Shown here: piece by piece, positions 42,034 to 50,392 of the stretch
Layout: every line of letters begins with the position of its first letter
Position numbering within the stretch: the first letter of the stretch is position 1
NCBI RefSeq assembly: GCF_900100265.1
Contig: NZ_LT629696.1
Span: forward strand, 2,232,001-2,296,000
DNA: 64,000 nucleotides
Source: Leifsonia sp. 466MF
Lineage (GTDB): Bacteria; Actinomycetota; Actinomycetes; Actinomycetales; Microbacteriaceae
Reading direction: 5' to 3'
Program-made: the position numbers and the translations under genes
The notes under the pieces: generated by a model
What the model saw: the letters and a program-made list of their open reading frames with translations, nothing else
What the model was told of the DNA's origin: nothing
The model's database searches: none

Positions 42034-42803
42034 CGTGCGTCCTCTTTCTCCACGTCCACCCGGGCGGCGGCTTCGTCCAACAGAACGGGGACGCGGTCGT
42101 AACGGCCCACGTCGGCGGCGACATGGCTGTCCGTGGAGGCGACGATACGCGCTCCGGCGTCCAGCAGCGCCGCGATGGCGTCCGGGCCGGGGCAGTTCCA
42201 CTTCTCGTTGACCTCGACGATGGTCCCGGTCGCCGCGGCGGCCTGAGCCCAGGCCGCCAGTCGCTGCTCCCCGAGCCGCGTCTCGTCGAGGCCGACCTTC
42301 GGCAGGATCGAGAACCAGTGCGCCAGCTGCGCGTGCGGAGTGCGCTCCATCGCGCGGATGCTTCCCTCGATGAGCAGGTCGAGCGCGTCGTCGTCCGACA
42401 GGCCGGCGTCGAGCCGCTCGCGCGTGGCCGTGGGCGACCACGGGCCGTCCGTGCCGGGGAACTGGTGGTCGCCGATGACGACGGCATCCACCCCGCCGGG
42501 GCCGACGACCAGGCCGGGCGGGGTGTCGACGGCGCCCGACGCATCCAGCAGCTTCGCCTCCACCCCGGTGAGCACCGTCAGACCGTCCGGGACGCGCTCC
42601 CCCGCGACCGCGGAGAGGAACTCGGGGACCCAGCTCGTCGAAGCGCGCACATGGTCGGTGAGGCGGATCGTCCGCAGGCCGACGGCGGACGCCGCGGCGA
42701 TGTTCTCCGCCAGGGTGCTCCGCGCGTCGTCCGAGAACGTCGAGTGGACGTGGAAGTCGCCGTGCAGCAGCGCGGGCAGCCGGCCGGCCTCCGTCGCGCT
42801 CAC
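42030..42803 (-). CDS. PHP domain phosphoesterase
   Basis: 257 residues from the GTG overlapping the ATP-grasp stop. The PHP metal sites are seen in HGDFHVHSTFSDDARS (about residues 14-29), RLTDHVRAS, a Glu in TGVEAKLLD, and IVASTDSHVAADVG near the C-terminus. The family includes histidinol phosphatases, polymerase-associated phosphoesterases and other metal-dependent hydrolases. Here the partners are an ATP-grasp ligase and a PIG-L deacetylase, not his genes, so histidine synthesis is unlikely. The substrate is unknown. Confidence 0.87.
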   Translation of the reverse strand: MSATEAGRLPALLHGDFHVHSTFSDDARSTLAENIAAASAVGLRTIRLTDHVRASTSWVPEFLSAVAGERVPDGLTVLTGVEAKLLDASGAVDTPPGLVVGPGGVDAVVIGDHQFPGTDGPWSPTATRERLDAGLSDDDALDLLIEGSIRAMERTPHAQLAHWFSILPKVGLDETRLGEQRLAAWAQAAAATGTIVEVNEKWNCPGPDAIAALLDAGARIVASTDSHVAADVGRYDRVPVLLDEAAARVDVEKEDAR

Positions 42804-43813
42804 TCCTCCGGACCCTCCGCGTGCGCCGCGTTCTCGGAGACGAGCACGTCGCCGGGAGCGAGGAAGACGTCCTCCAGGAACCGGACGTTGGCTAGCTCCT
42901 CGAAGTCGACGGCCGACGGCACGGGCCGGCCGAGGACCAGGTCGAGCAGGAGGGACGGCATGTCGACCCCGGCCGCGATGGTCAGCGGCATGGCACCGGG
43001 GAAGCGCGGGTTCACCTCGAGGAGCGCCGGGATGCCGTCGGCGCTGTACCGCAGTTGCACGTTCGCGACGCCCGTGAGGCCGATCGCGCGGGCGACTGCC
43101 GCGGCGGTGTCGGAGAGCTCGGCCCGCCGCACCGTGCGTCCCGCGATCGAGACGCCCGAGTCCACGCGCTCCCGCGACCGCGGGACGGCCGCGATGACGT
43201 TGCCGTCGAGCCCCGCGAGGACGTCGACGGAGAACTCCTCGCCGGGCAGGTTCTCCTGGATGATGATGCTCTCGTCGGTGCCGAGGGCCTCCAGGGTGCC
43301 GCGATCCGCGATGAGGCGGACGCCCCGTGATCCGGCGCCGCTGCGCGGCTTGATGATGACCGGGAAAGTCCAGTCGGCGCCGACGCCCTCCCCGTTCAGC
43401 AGCCGCGTGACCGGCACGCGCGCCTGGTCGCCGACCCGCTGGACGAGGGAGAACTTGTCGAGGCAGGTCACCAGGGTGTCGTGCGAGGGCGCGGCCAGCT
43501 TCGTGCCGACCGCCTCGAGCTCGTCGCGGCGCGCGGCGAGCCCCGGGAGCTCGACGTCGACCGTCGAGAACAGCACGTCGATGCCGTCCTCCCGGCTCAT
43601 GGCGATGAGCGCATCGACGAAGCCGTCCGAGCGCCCGGGCGGCACGATCCGCCTGCGCCCCTCCTCCACCAGATACAGGCCGCTGGCCCATCCGTCCATG
43701 TCGGCCGCGTAGACCTCGACATCGTCGCGGGCCAGCAGCGAGCGGATCACCGCGACGCCGGCAGGGCCGCCGGCTCCCGTCACCAGGACACGGGTACGGG
43801 TGGAATCGGTCAT
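42800..43813 (-). CDS. ATP-grasp domain ligase (CarB-like)
   Basis: 337 residues. The N-terminal preATP-grasp domain is Rossmann-like (RVLVTGAGGPAGVAVIRSLL). The ATP-grasp core has FPVIIKPRSGAGSRGVRLI, the adenine-region IIIQENLPGEEFSVDVL and the metal-binding ALLEVNPRFPGAMPLT. It is close in layout to carbamoyl-phosphate synthase large-subunit halves and to peptide/amino-acid ligases such as PylC-type enzymes. It would form a carboxylate-amine or similar bond using ATP. It overlaps both neighbours by 4 nt. The acceptor is unknown. Confidence 0.87.
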   Translation of the reverse strand: MTDSTRTRVLVTGAGGPAGVAVIRSLLARDDVEVYAADMDGWASGLYLVEEGRRRIVPPGRSDGFVDALIAMSREDGIDVLFSTVDVELPGLAARRDELEAVGTKLAAPSHDTLVTCLDKFSLVQRVGDQARVPVTRLLNGEGVGADWTFPVIIKPRSGAGSRGVRLIADRGTLEALGTDESIIIQENLPGEEFSVDVLAGLDGNVIAAVPRSRERVDSGVSIAGRTVRRAELSDTAAAVARAIGLTGVANVQLRYSADGIPALLEVNPRFPGAMPLTIAAGVDMPSLLLDLVLGRPVPSAVDFEELANVRFLEDVFLAPGDVLVSENAAHAEGPEE

Positions 43814-44892
43814 TCAGCGGTCCTGTTCAGTCGGTTTCCCGCGACGCGCGCGTCGGAGTGGATGGCGGAGGCGGGCACCGAGATGTCGGCGGTGTCGCGC
43901 ATGACCTCCAGCGGCTCGCATGTCTTGCCGCCGCCGAAGCGCGACCAGTAGCGGGCCGTCGCGAGCACGAAGTCCGGCTCGAGATAGTCGCGCAGTTCGG
44001 TCTGCGAGCGGAAGCAGTCGATCAGCTGCAGCTTGGTCTCGGTGAACCCGTCGATCGGGACGAAGCGGGTGGGACGGAAGTCGATGGTGGCGGACGGGCT
44101 CTGGTAGCAGCAGACGGTCCGCACCGACCGGGTGGCGACGTTCGTCGCGGCGTGCACCGCGCGGTGGTCCTGATGGCGGTCGTGCGACGAGTGCGTGTAG
44201 ACGATGTCCGGCTGGATCTCGGCGACGACGCGCTCGATGATGCCGACCGTCGGATCCGCCGCCGAGATGTGGGTGTCCTCCAGGTCTTCGAGGAACAGCC
44301 GGGCGCCGAGCAGCTCGGCCGACGCGAGGGACTCGTGCTGCCGGTCGTCGGCGTCGCCGCCGCGAGCGCCGCGCGACAGCGTGAGGATCACGACGTCGTT
44401 GCCGGCGTCACGGTGCGCCGCGAGGATGCCGCCGACGCCGATCTCGACGTCGTCGGGGTGAGCACCGATCGCGAGCACCACCTGGCGGCGCGCTGCGGCT
44501 CGCTTGACGCGCCCTTCTGCGGCGAGACGGTTGACGATCGCGACCAGCTCAGCCGAGGCGACCGGTTTGCTCAGGAACTCGTCCGCCTGGGCCCGAAGCG
44601 CCGAGACCGCGTAGTCGACCGAGACGTGCGCGGTCATCACGACGACCGGCATGCCCGGATACTGGGCGCGCAGTTCCTTGAGCAGGTCGAGGCCGGTGAT
44701 GCCGGGCATCTCGATGTCGGTGATGACGAGGTCCGGCTCGAACTCGGCGATCGTCGCCAGGGCGATGGAGGGATTCGTCACCGCGATCGCGACCGCATCC
44801 GCGCGCTTCTCCAGCACGGTCTTCATGAAGAAGGCGACATCGGGGTCGTCCTCGACCACGACCACCCGGTACTTCGTCACGACACTCGCCAT
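43810..44892 (-). CDS. Receiver-domain / PIG-L deacetylase fusion protein
   Basis: 360 residues. Residues 7-125 are a response-regulator receiver: EDD at 14-16, phospho-acceptor Asp59 (LVITDIEMPG), Thr87 and Lys109 (FLSKPV). After a short basic linker, residues 138-350 are a PIG-L/LmbE metal-dependent deacetylase: IGAHPDDVEIGVGG (His145, Asp147, Asp148) and HSSHDRHQDHRAVH with the HxDH zinc site around 240-243. The fusion suggests that phosphorylation controls N-deacetylation of a GlcNAc-type glycan or conjugate. It is the first gene of the eight-gene operon that also encodes a kinase. It is divergent from tRNA-fMet. Confidence 0.92.
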   Translation of the reverse strand: MASVVTKYRVVVVEDDPDVAFFMKTVLEKRADAVAIAVTNPSIALATIAEFEPDLVITDIEMPGITGLDLLKELRAQYPGMPVVVMTAHVSVDYAVSALRAQADEFLSKPVASAELVAIVNRLAAEGRVKRAAARRQVVLAIGAHPDDVEIGVGGILAAHRDAGNDVVILTLSRGARGGDADDRQHESLASAELLGARLFLEDLEDTHISAADPTVGIIERVVAEIQPDIVYTHSSHDRHQDHRAVHAATNVATRSVRTVCCYQSPSATIDFRPTRFVPIDGFTETKLQLIDCFRSQTELRDYLEPDFVLATARYWSRFGGGKTCEPLEVMRDTADISVPASAIHSDARVAGNRLNRTAE

Positions 44893-44970
44893 CGCATCCC
44901 CTATCTGGGAACGACTCTAGTAGGACGCCCGGTCCACACGAGGGGACGCGCCCGGGCCGGTGTTCGCGAT

Positions 44971-44999
44971 TTCACACCCCTCGGATCCCGTGCTAGAGT
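44971..44999 (+). promoter_or_regulatory. Promoter of tRNA-fMet
   Basis: -35 TTCACA (44971-44976) and -10 TAGAGT (44994-44999) are separated by exactly 17 bp. The -10 ends 12 nt before the mature tRNA 5' end, leaving a short leader for RNase P. Confidence 0.7.
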
Positions 45000-45011
45000 T
45001 TCTTCTTGTGC

Positions 45012-45085
45012 CGCGGGGTGGAGCAGCTCGGTAGCTCGCTGGGCTCATAACCCAGAGGTCGTAGGTTCAAATCCTGCCCCCGCAA
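45012..45085 (+). tRNA. Initiator tRNA-Met (anticodon CAT)
   Basis: The acceptor stem CGCGGGG/CCCCGCA leaves the C1xA72 mismatch that marks bacterial initiator tRNAs. The anticodon stem has the three consecutive G:C pairs (GGG/CCC) around loop CTCATAA. T-loop TTCAAAT is present. The CCA end is not encoded (ACCG). A strong promoter lies upstream and a strong terminator 5 bp downstream, so it is a single-gene unit. Confidence 0.97.
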
Positions 45086-45090
45086 CCGAT

Positions 45091-45137
45091 AAGGCCCCCT
45101 GATCAGGGATTCTCTGATCAGGGGGCCTTCTTCTTTT
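45091..45137 (+). terminator. Intrinsic terminator of tRNA-fMet, overlapping the 3' end of the next gene
   Basis: A perfect 16-bp stem (45091-45106 with 45114-45129) and 7-nt loop are followed by CTTCTTCTTTT. It is the only hairpin in the window with a good T-tract. The right arm contains the stop codon and last codons of the minus-strand protease gene (KKKAP end). Confidence 0.93.
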
Positions 45138-47424
45138 GACGCACGGGGCCCTTCTCGAGCGTCGGGCCGATCTGGTCGAGCGTGAGCGATGGCACGAAGG
45201 CTGGGTCCTCGTAGAGCCGCTGGAGCACCGCCGTGTCGACCGCCCTCAGACCCGTGGCCGAAAACGCCGACTCGCCGGAGGCCGCCTTCCAGGCGCTCTG
45301 CCAGATCATCGCGAGCGTGAGCGCGCCGTCCACGAGCAGGCCGATCGTCTGCTCACCGAACGCGCCCCACAACGCGTCCGTCACCCGGACGCTCGAGTCG
45401 CCCGGCTTCGATGCGACGGCCGCGTACGCCGTGACGAGGGCACGTGGATCGATGGCCTTCGCCGAGCGATCCATCAACCGCACGATCGCGACGGCGGCTT
45501 CCTGCCCCGACGCGACTCCCGCAGGGAGCGTCGCCGTCGACAGCGCCGCCGTGATCCCGCTGACGATCTCGACGTCGTGCCGGTCGATCATGGTGGACTC
45601 GTACGCCGAGTGCACCCCCTTCCCGGTGCCGTCCTCCAGTCCGTCCGCCAGGAACGATCCGTGCAGCGGCTGGCACGCGTCGCCGACATAGTGGGCGACG
45701 AGCCCGGCCGCCGCGACGTATCGCGCGACGTCCTTCGCCCGGACCGCGGCCACGAGCTCGTCGTAGAACTGCCAGACCCGGAACGGGAGGAGTCCGCGTT
45801 TGTCGGGCTCGGTGTGGCCGAGGCGCGTGTAGTAGTCCTGCCACACCGCCACGGAGACGTCGGCCGGATCGTCGACGCAGCGCGCCCGCAGCGTCTCGCC
45901 GTCGAGCAGCTGGTCGATGTCGGCGAAGTGGGCGGGATGCTCCGGGCCGGTGCGGAACGCCGTGTCCCGACCACCTTTCACCACACTCGGCAGGTTCTTC
46001 CAGATCAGATCGGGCACGTCGGCGAGCGGAACGAAGCCGCCGTTCTTCTTGGCGAGGACGGTCGTCGTGTCGATCGCGCCATGGCCGAGGCCAGCGAGGC
46101 TGAAGCTGATGCGGTCCGTGTTGGCCGCGAGCAGCCTGCGGAGCTTCGCGCCCGTCACCTTCTCGCAGGCGAAGGTGGCGATCGTGTAGTGGCCCGTCTT
46201 CCCCCAGTAGGGCTGTGGGCCCGTGTTGTAGTCGACGACCAGTTCGACGTCCAGCAGGCGCAGGATGCTGCTGAGGCTGGTGGCGAGCGAGAAGTCGAAG
46301 GCCACCCCGGAGGAGCCCAGAAAGCTCTGACCGCCCCACTGGACGGCGATCGGGCGCAGCGGAGCATCGCCGGCCTGCACCAGATACCAGACGGTGCCCG
46401 AGTCGCCGGGCCGCGACTGAGCGGTGACCGGCACGCCCTCGCCATCCTGTCGCGCTTCCGGGTCCGGCGCGATCAGGAAGTCCGTCACATCGTCGAATCC
46501 GCCCCTGCTCCGGTAGCGGTAGAACAGCGCGGCGATGCGCCCGCGCAACTCGCCAGAAGCCGCCCCGAACGCCCGGACCCGCGCGCCGATCAGGCGCACG
46601 CCGATGTTGAGCTCGTTGAGGTCGGCGAGCTCTCCGGCGGCGGGAAGGCCGTAGCCCTGCGACGTCCACTCGGTGACGTCGTCCACCTCCACCAGGCCGA
46701 CATCGAGGGTGGCGAAGCTTCGGCGTCCCGAGAACTGTGGGTAGACATCGGAGAACGGCTTGCGGGTGAGGTGGCGCGAGCTCGCACGGCCGACCTCCGC
46801 GAGGGCGCCGCCGAGGAAGCTCGAGACCGGGCTGCCCGCCGGCCCCGTGACGTGACGGCTCGTCAGCGCGAAGACGGTGTGACCGTCGGTCACCAGCGTT
46901 CCGACGCTGCCCAGGTTCTGCACACCCTGGCTCTCGCTGACGAGCGGGAAGCCGCCGCCGATCCGCGAGGTCGGCCAGGTGCGCGGCGGGAGAGCCGACG
47001 CATCCGGTGCCGACTCCGTCACCCGGACGACGCACACCGGCACCGTGCGACCGTCCGGGAGGTAGAGGGTGCGGGGCACCAGCTCCTCCGGCGACTCCTG
47101 GTCCGCTCCTGCGCCGAACCGGTCGGCGGGGATCCACTGGTCGACCAGAACGAGGATGCACGGCCAGGAGTAGTCGCGCACTTCGGAGTTGTCGAAGGTC
47201 CGTTCGCCGCGGGTGGCAGTGCGGGCTGCCGTGCGGGGCGCGCTCCCGGAGTCGGTGTGCTCTCCGGCAGGCCAGGGATCGCTCTTCCGGATCAGGTACA
47301 GGCCCACCGCGGTGCCGACCACGTTCTTCTTGTTGAGCAGATGCCAGTGGTACTGGTCGCGCGCCTCGAGCAGATCCGCTGTGGAGAGGCTGGCGAAGCT
47401 GCGGTCGGTGCCCAGAACATCCAT
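45118..47424 (-). CDS. Fusion of trypsin-like protease and S1/P1-nuclease/phospholipase-C-like zinc domain
   Basis: 768 residues from the ATG with GGGGGAC upstream; an in-frame ATG 12 nt earlier lacks a site. The N-terminal part contains NVVGTAVGLYLIR, seen at the start of many bacterial S1 proteases. The chymotrypsin-like triad is His191 (TSRHVTG), Asp241 (DVGLVEV) and Ser342 (SRPGDSGT). From residue 407 an S1/P1-like all-helical zinc domain follows: WGKTGH (Trp407, His412), HPAHFADID (496-504), HYVGDACQPLH (His578, Asp582, His588) and HSAYE (His605, Glu609). No signal peptide is visible. In single-domain relatives the Trp is the mature N-terminus, so cleavage before Trp407 may be needed. 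The combination is not one I recognise as characterised. Confidence 0.8.
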   Translation of the reverse strand: MDVLGTDRSFASLSTADLLEARDQYHWHLLNKKNVVGTAVGLYLIRKSDPWPAGEHTDSGSAPRTAARTATRGERTFDNSEVRDYSWPCILVLVDQWIPADRFGAGADQESPEELVPRTLYLPDGRTVPVCVVRVTESAPDASALPPRTWPTSRIGGGFPLVSESQGVQNLGSVGTLVTDGHTVFALTSRHVTGPAGSPVSSFLGGALAEVGRASSRHLTRKPFSDVYPQFSGRRSFATLDVGLVEVDDVTEWTSQGYGLPAAGELADLNELNIGVRLIGARVRAFGAASGELRGRIAALFYRYRSRGGFDDVTDFLIAPDPEARQDGEGVPVTAQSRPGDSGTVWYLVQAGDAPLRPIAVQWGGQSFLGSSGVAFDFSLATSLSSILRLLDVELVVDYNTGPQPYWGKTGHYTIATFACEKVTGAKLRRLLAANTDRISFSLAGLGHGAIDTTTVLAKKNGGFVPLADVPDLIWKNLPSVVKGGRDTAFRTGPEHPAHFADIDQLLDGETLRARCVDDPADVSVAVWQDYYTRLGHTEPDKRGLLPFRVWQFYDELVAAVRAKDVARYVAAAGLVAHYVGDACQPLHGSFLADGLEDGTGKGVHSAYESTMIDRHDVEIVSGITAALSTATLPAGVASGQEAAVAIVRLMDRSAKAIDPRALVTAYAAVASKPGDSSVRVTDALWGAFGEQTIGLLVDGALTLAMIWQSAWKAASGESAFSATGLRAVDTAVLQRLYEDPAFVPSLTLDQIGPTLEKGPVRQKKKAP

Positions 47425-47517
47425 GCGGTCCCCCATCCCGTCGCCGGCGCCGAGGTTCGCCCCCGCCGGCGCGGCCAGGATAGTCCCGGCGGGTGAACGT
47501 GAGGAGTCCGGATTCGC

Positions 47518-47523
47518 TAGTGT
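47518..47523 (+). promoter_or_regulatory. -10-like TAGTGT of the first ROK gene
   Basis: TAGTGT lies 29 nt before the GTG start at 47553. A ribosome site GGGAGAA sits between them, so this gene appears to have a conventional leader. Confidence 0.45.
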
Positions 47524-47552
47524 CGTGACGCAACGGGACGGGCGGGAGAACA

Positions 47553-48692
47553 GTGGCTGAGGAGCACGGCAAGGCGACGCAGGCCGCCGTCCGCGAGCGC
47601 AATCTCACGACCGCGCTGCAACTCGTGCTGTCGGGGAACGGCACGGCGACGCGCGCGGCGATCGCCCGCCGCACCGGCCTCACCAGCGCGACCGTCTCCT
47701 CCCTGCTCGCCGGGCTCATCGCCGACGGGCTCGTCATCGAGGGGCAGCTGGCCGAGAGCACGGGCGGGAAGCGCGCCACCACCCTCCGCGTCGCCGCGGA
47801 GAATCACGTGCTGCTCGCACTGCTGGTGCAGCCGGGACTCGTCCGCGGCGCGGTCGTCGACCTGCTGGGCGACGAGCTCGCCACCGTGACGCAGCGGGCC
47901 GCGACACCGGGGTCCCTCGAAGACGTGCGCTCTGTCGCGCGACGGTTGGTCGCCTCCACCTCGGCACGGATCGTCGCGGTCGGCGTGCAGGTGCCGGGCA
48001 TCGCCGATGGCCCCCTGATCCGCGAATCGGTGCAGTTGGGATGGACGGACGTGGACCTGGCGCGCGAGCTGTCCGGGATCGTGGACGCGCCCATCCACCT
48101 GATCAACGACGCGGACGCGGAGGCCATCGCCGACTCGATCACGTCCGACGACTTCGGGGCCAACCAGCTCTTCGTCTCTCTGAGCACGGGTGTCGGGGCG
48201 GCCGTCATCATCGACGGGGAGGTCGTCGCCGGCGCCGCGCATCGCGCCGGCGAGATCGGGCACGTCCCGGTGCTGTTCGGGCCGGACGCGCCGCTGTGCG
48301 CCTGCGGCAACCGCGGCTGCCTCGAGGAGATCGTCTCGGTGACGAGCCTGCTGGGCCTCCCCCACGGCACCGACCTCGAGGCGCTCGACCTCGCGGCCCT
48401 CGCTGCCGCTCCGGACTCGCGCGAGCGCATCGCGGACGGCGCTCGCGTGCTCGCCCGCGCGCTGCTGCTCGTCGCCGCCGCCCTCGACGTGCCGAACATC
48501 GTGATCGGCGGGGCGGCTCCTCGGCTCGGGCCCGAGTTCATCGGACACCTGCGTGCCGAGGCGGCGCGGCATCCGGTCAAGGCGGCCATGCCGCTGAGCT
48601 TCCGGTACGCCCGCGTGGGCCAGGAGCACCCCTACCGCGGGGCGGCGCAGTACGCGCTGAAGTCGGCGCTCGGTGTCACCTGGGCGCACTGA
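47553..48692 (+). CDS. ROK family transcriptional regulator
   Basis: 379 residues from GTG. The N-terminal winged HTH (about 15-70, RAAIARRTGLTSATVSSLL) precedes a ROK sugar-kinase fold. ROK zinc motif residues are present in HRAGEIGHV and CACGNRGCLEEIVS. The nucleotide-site DGPG-type glycines are altered (GVGVQVPGIADGP), so it is probably a NagC/Mlc/XylR-type sugar-responsive repressor without kinase activity. No transporter or sugar enzyme is adjacent, so the target regulon is not evident. Confidence 0.88.
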   Translation: MAEEHGKATQAAVRERNLTTALQLVLSGNGTATRAAIARRTGLTSATVSSLLAGLIADGLVIEGQLAESTGGKRATTLRVAAENHVLLALLVQPGLVRGAVVDLLGDELATVTQRAATPGSLEDVRSVARRLVASTSARIVAVGVQVPGIADGPLIRESVQLGWTDVDLARELSGIVDAPIHLINDADAEAIADSITSDDFGANQLFVSLSTGVGAAVIIDGEVVAGAAHRAGEIGHVPVLFGPDAPLCACGNRGCLEEIVSVTSLLGLPHGTDLEALDLAALAAAPDSRERIADGARVLARALLLVAAALDVPNIVIGGAAPRLGPEFIGHLRAEAARHPVKAAMPLSFRYARVGQEHPYRGAAQYALKSALGVTWAH

Positions 48693-48720
48693 CCCTGCGA
48701 GCGGCGCGGCGGGCGGCCGG

Positions 48721-49197
48721 TCAGCAGCCGGTCAGCAGTCCGAGCAGTGCGGCGCCGTGGCGGCGGTCGTGGCCGTAGGTCGCGATGTCGGCGTACGACG
48801 GATCCGGGCGCTCGCCCATGTCGACGACCAGCACCGAACGGCAGGTGGCCCGTACCGCATCCACCACCTGGCGGGTCCACCGGGACGCCGCGTTGTCGGC
48901 GCCGACCACGACGACGGGCGTCGCGGTCGCGAGCACGAGCTCCGGATCGTCCGACGGCCCGACGGCGACGACCGGATTGCCGGACCAGGATGCAGAGGCA
49001 TCGCTCCCCGGCTCGGCCCACGCCTCCTGCAGCGTGTACCAGCGCGGGACGCCCAGCACGTCGTTGTCGAGCGTCGCCAGCCGGACGACCGTGCACCGGC
49101 CGCGGAACGCCGTCAACGCCTCGCGCACGCCCGGAGCGAACCGGAACCCGCGCGAGGCGTCCAGATCGAGGTCGACCGCATCGGCGAGCAGGGTCAT
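48721..49197 (-). CDS. Stand-alone GH3 C-terminal-domain-like protein
   Basis: 158 residues; the ATG overlaps the ROK stop by 1 nt (TGATG). The second half (VVVVGADNAASRWTRQVVD, then RSVLVVDMGERPDPSYADIATYGHDRR) matches the C-terminal Rossmann-like domain that follows the barrel in actinobacterial GH3 beta-N-acetylhexosaminidases. No catalytic barrel is present here or in any frame nearby. It may be a remnant of a GH3 gene or an independent accessory domain cotranscribed with the sugar regulator. Frame and codon use look intact. Confidence 0.6.
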   Translation of the reverse strand: MTLLADAVDLDLDASRGFRFAPGVREALTAFRGRCTVVRLATLDNDVLGVPRWYTLQEAWAEPGSDASASWSGNPVVAVGPSDDPELVLATATPVVVVGADNAASRWTRQVVDAVRATCRSVLVVDMGERPDPSYADIATYGHDRRHGAALLGLLTGC

Positions 49198-50390
49198 CAC
49201 GACACCCCCAGCTGCGCGGAGAGCACCATCACGACACAGCCGCGGAGCACGATGTCGCGGCCCTGGCTCGTCATCCTGACCGTGACGCCCGAGTGGAACC
49301 CGGCCATCGTCCGGTTGCGGAGGGTCTCGCGTACGGCATCCAGCAGCACGCCGTCGAGAAGCTCCTCCGGACCGGCGAGGACGACCTCCGACAGGTTCAG
49401 TGCACCGACGATCGGCGCGAGCGCGACACCGAGCCGCTGCCCGGCCTCCCGCAGCACCGGCTCGGCCGGCGCCCCAGCGGCCTCGGCGGCCGCCACGCGC
49501 GACTCCAGCCGCGGAACGGCCAGCCAGGCCTCCAGGCACCGCTCGCGGTCGTACGGGGCCTCCGGCCCGGCATCCGTGCCGACCATCACCTGACCGATCT
49601 CGCCGGCGGCGAAGCGGCTTCCGAAGACCAGCGCACCGGCGACCAGCAGGCCGGAGCCGACACCGTGGCCCACCTTGACGAGCATCATGTCGCCCTGCGC
49701 GTCGGCGAAGCCGTGCTCCGCCAGCACCGCGACGTTCGCATCATTGGCGACGAAGACCGGCAGCCCGGTGCGTTCTGCGATGCGCTGCTGCAGCGGCTCA
49801 TCGACCCAGCCGAGGTTCGGGGCGGTGGCGACCACGCCATCCGCCTCGACGATGCCGGGCGACCCGATGCCGATGCCCAGCACCGGCGCGGAGGTCAGCT
49901 CGACCAGGCGGTCGACGAGAGCGAGCACCTTGGCGGTCGCCTCCTCGCCGCGGCTCCCGGCGAGCTCCACCTCGGCGGTCTGCAGGATGCGGCCGTCCAT
50001 GTCGAGGACGGCTCCGCGGAACACCGCGTGCTCGCTGAGGTCGACTCCGACGATCTGCGTCGCGCCGCGGTTGACGTCGAGGAGCACGGCGGGCTTGCCC
50101 GGGCGCGCGTCGTCGCGCTGGCCGAGCTCGACCACCAGGCCTTCGGCGATCAGCTCCCCCACGAGGTCCGAGATCGTGACGCGAGTCAGTCCCGTCGTCC
50201 GGGCGAGATCCGCCCGGCTGGCGCGGCCGGAGCGGTACAGGGACTGCAGCACGAGCGAGCGGTTGTGGCCGCGTGCATGCTCGGGCAGCACCTTCGTCCG
50301 GGGCCGGAGCGCCCGGCCCGGGACGAGCCCGTGGTCGGACGGCGCACCCCGATCGGAGGCGGTGGTGCGCTTGGCCAGGTCGATCGACAT
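49197..50390 (-). CDS. ROK family transcriptional regulator
   Basis: 397 residues from ATG at 50390. A disordered 35-residue N-terminus leads to the HTH (SRADLARTTGLTRVTISDLVG) and a full ROK domain with GIGIGSPGIVEADG, KVGHGVGSGLLV and FAAGEIGQV. The usual CxCGxxGC zinc motif is reduced to RERCLEAWLA with one Cys, so zinc binding is doubtful. Upstream, TTTACTAACAAAC abuts the start, so the message may be leaderless and the site may be autoregulated. The GH3-like protein is cotranscribed downstream. Confidence 0.86.
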   Translation of the reverse strand: MSIDLAKRTTASDRGAPSDHGLVPGRALRPRTKVLPEHARGHNRSLVLQSLYRSGRASRADLARTTGLTRVTISDLVGELIAEGLVVELGQRDDARPGKPAVLLDVNRGATQIVGVDLSEHAVFRGAVLDMDGRILQTAEVELAGSRGEEATAKVLALVDRLVELTSAPVLGIGIGSPGIVEADGVVATAPNLGWVDEPLQQRIAERTGLPVFVANDANVAVLAEHGFADAQGDMMLVKVGHGVGSGLLVAGALVFGSRFAAGEIGQVMVGTDAGPEAPYDRERCLEAWLAVPRLESRVAAAEAAGAPAEPVLREAGQRLGVALAPIVGALNLSEVVLAGPEELLDGVLLDAVRETLRNRTMAGFHSGVTVRMTSQGRDIVLRGCVVMVLSAQLGVS

Positions 50391-50392
50391 GT

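Noticed and set aside
42030..42803. PHP protein as histidinol phosphatase
   Set aside because: No other histidine biosynthesis gene is near, and the gene lies in a signalling operon with ATP-grasp and PIG-L enzymes.
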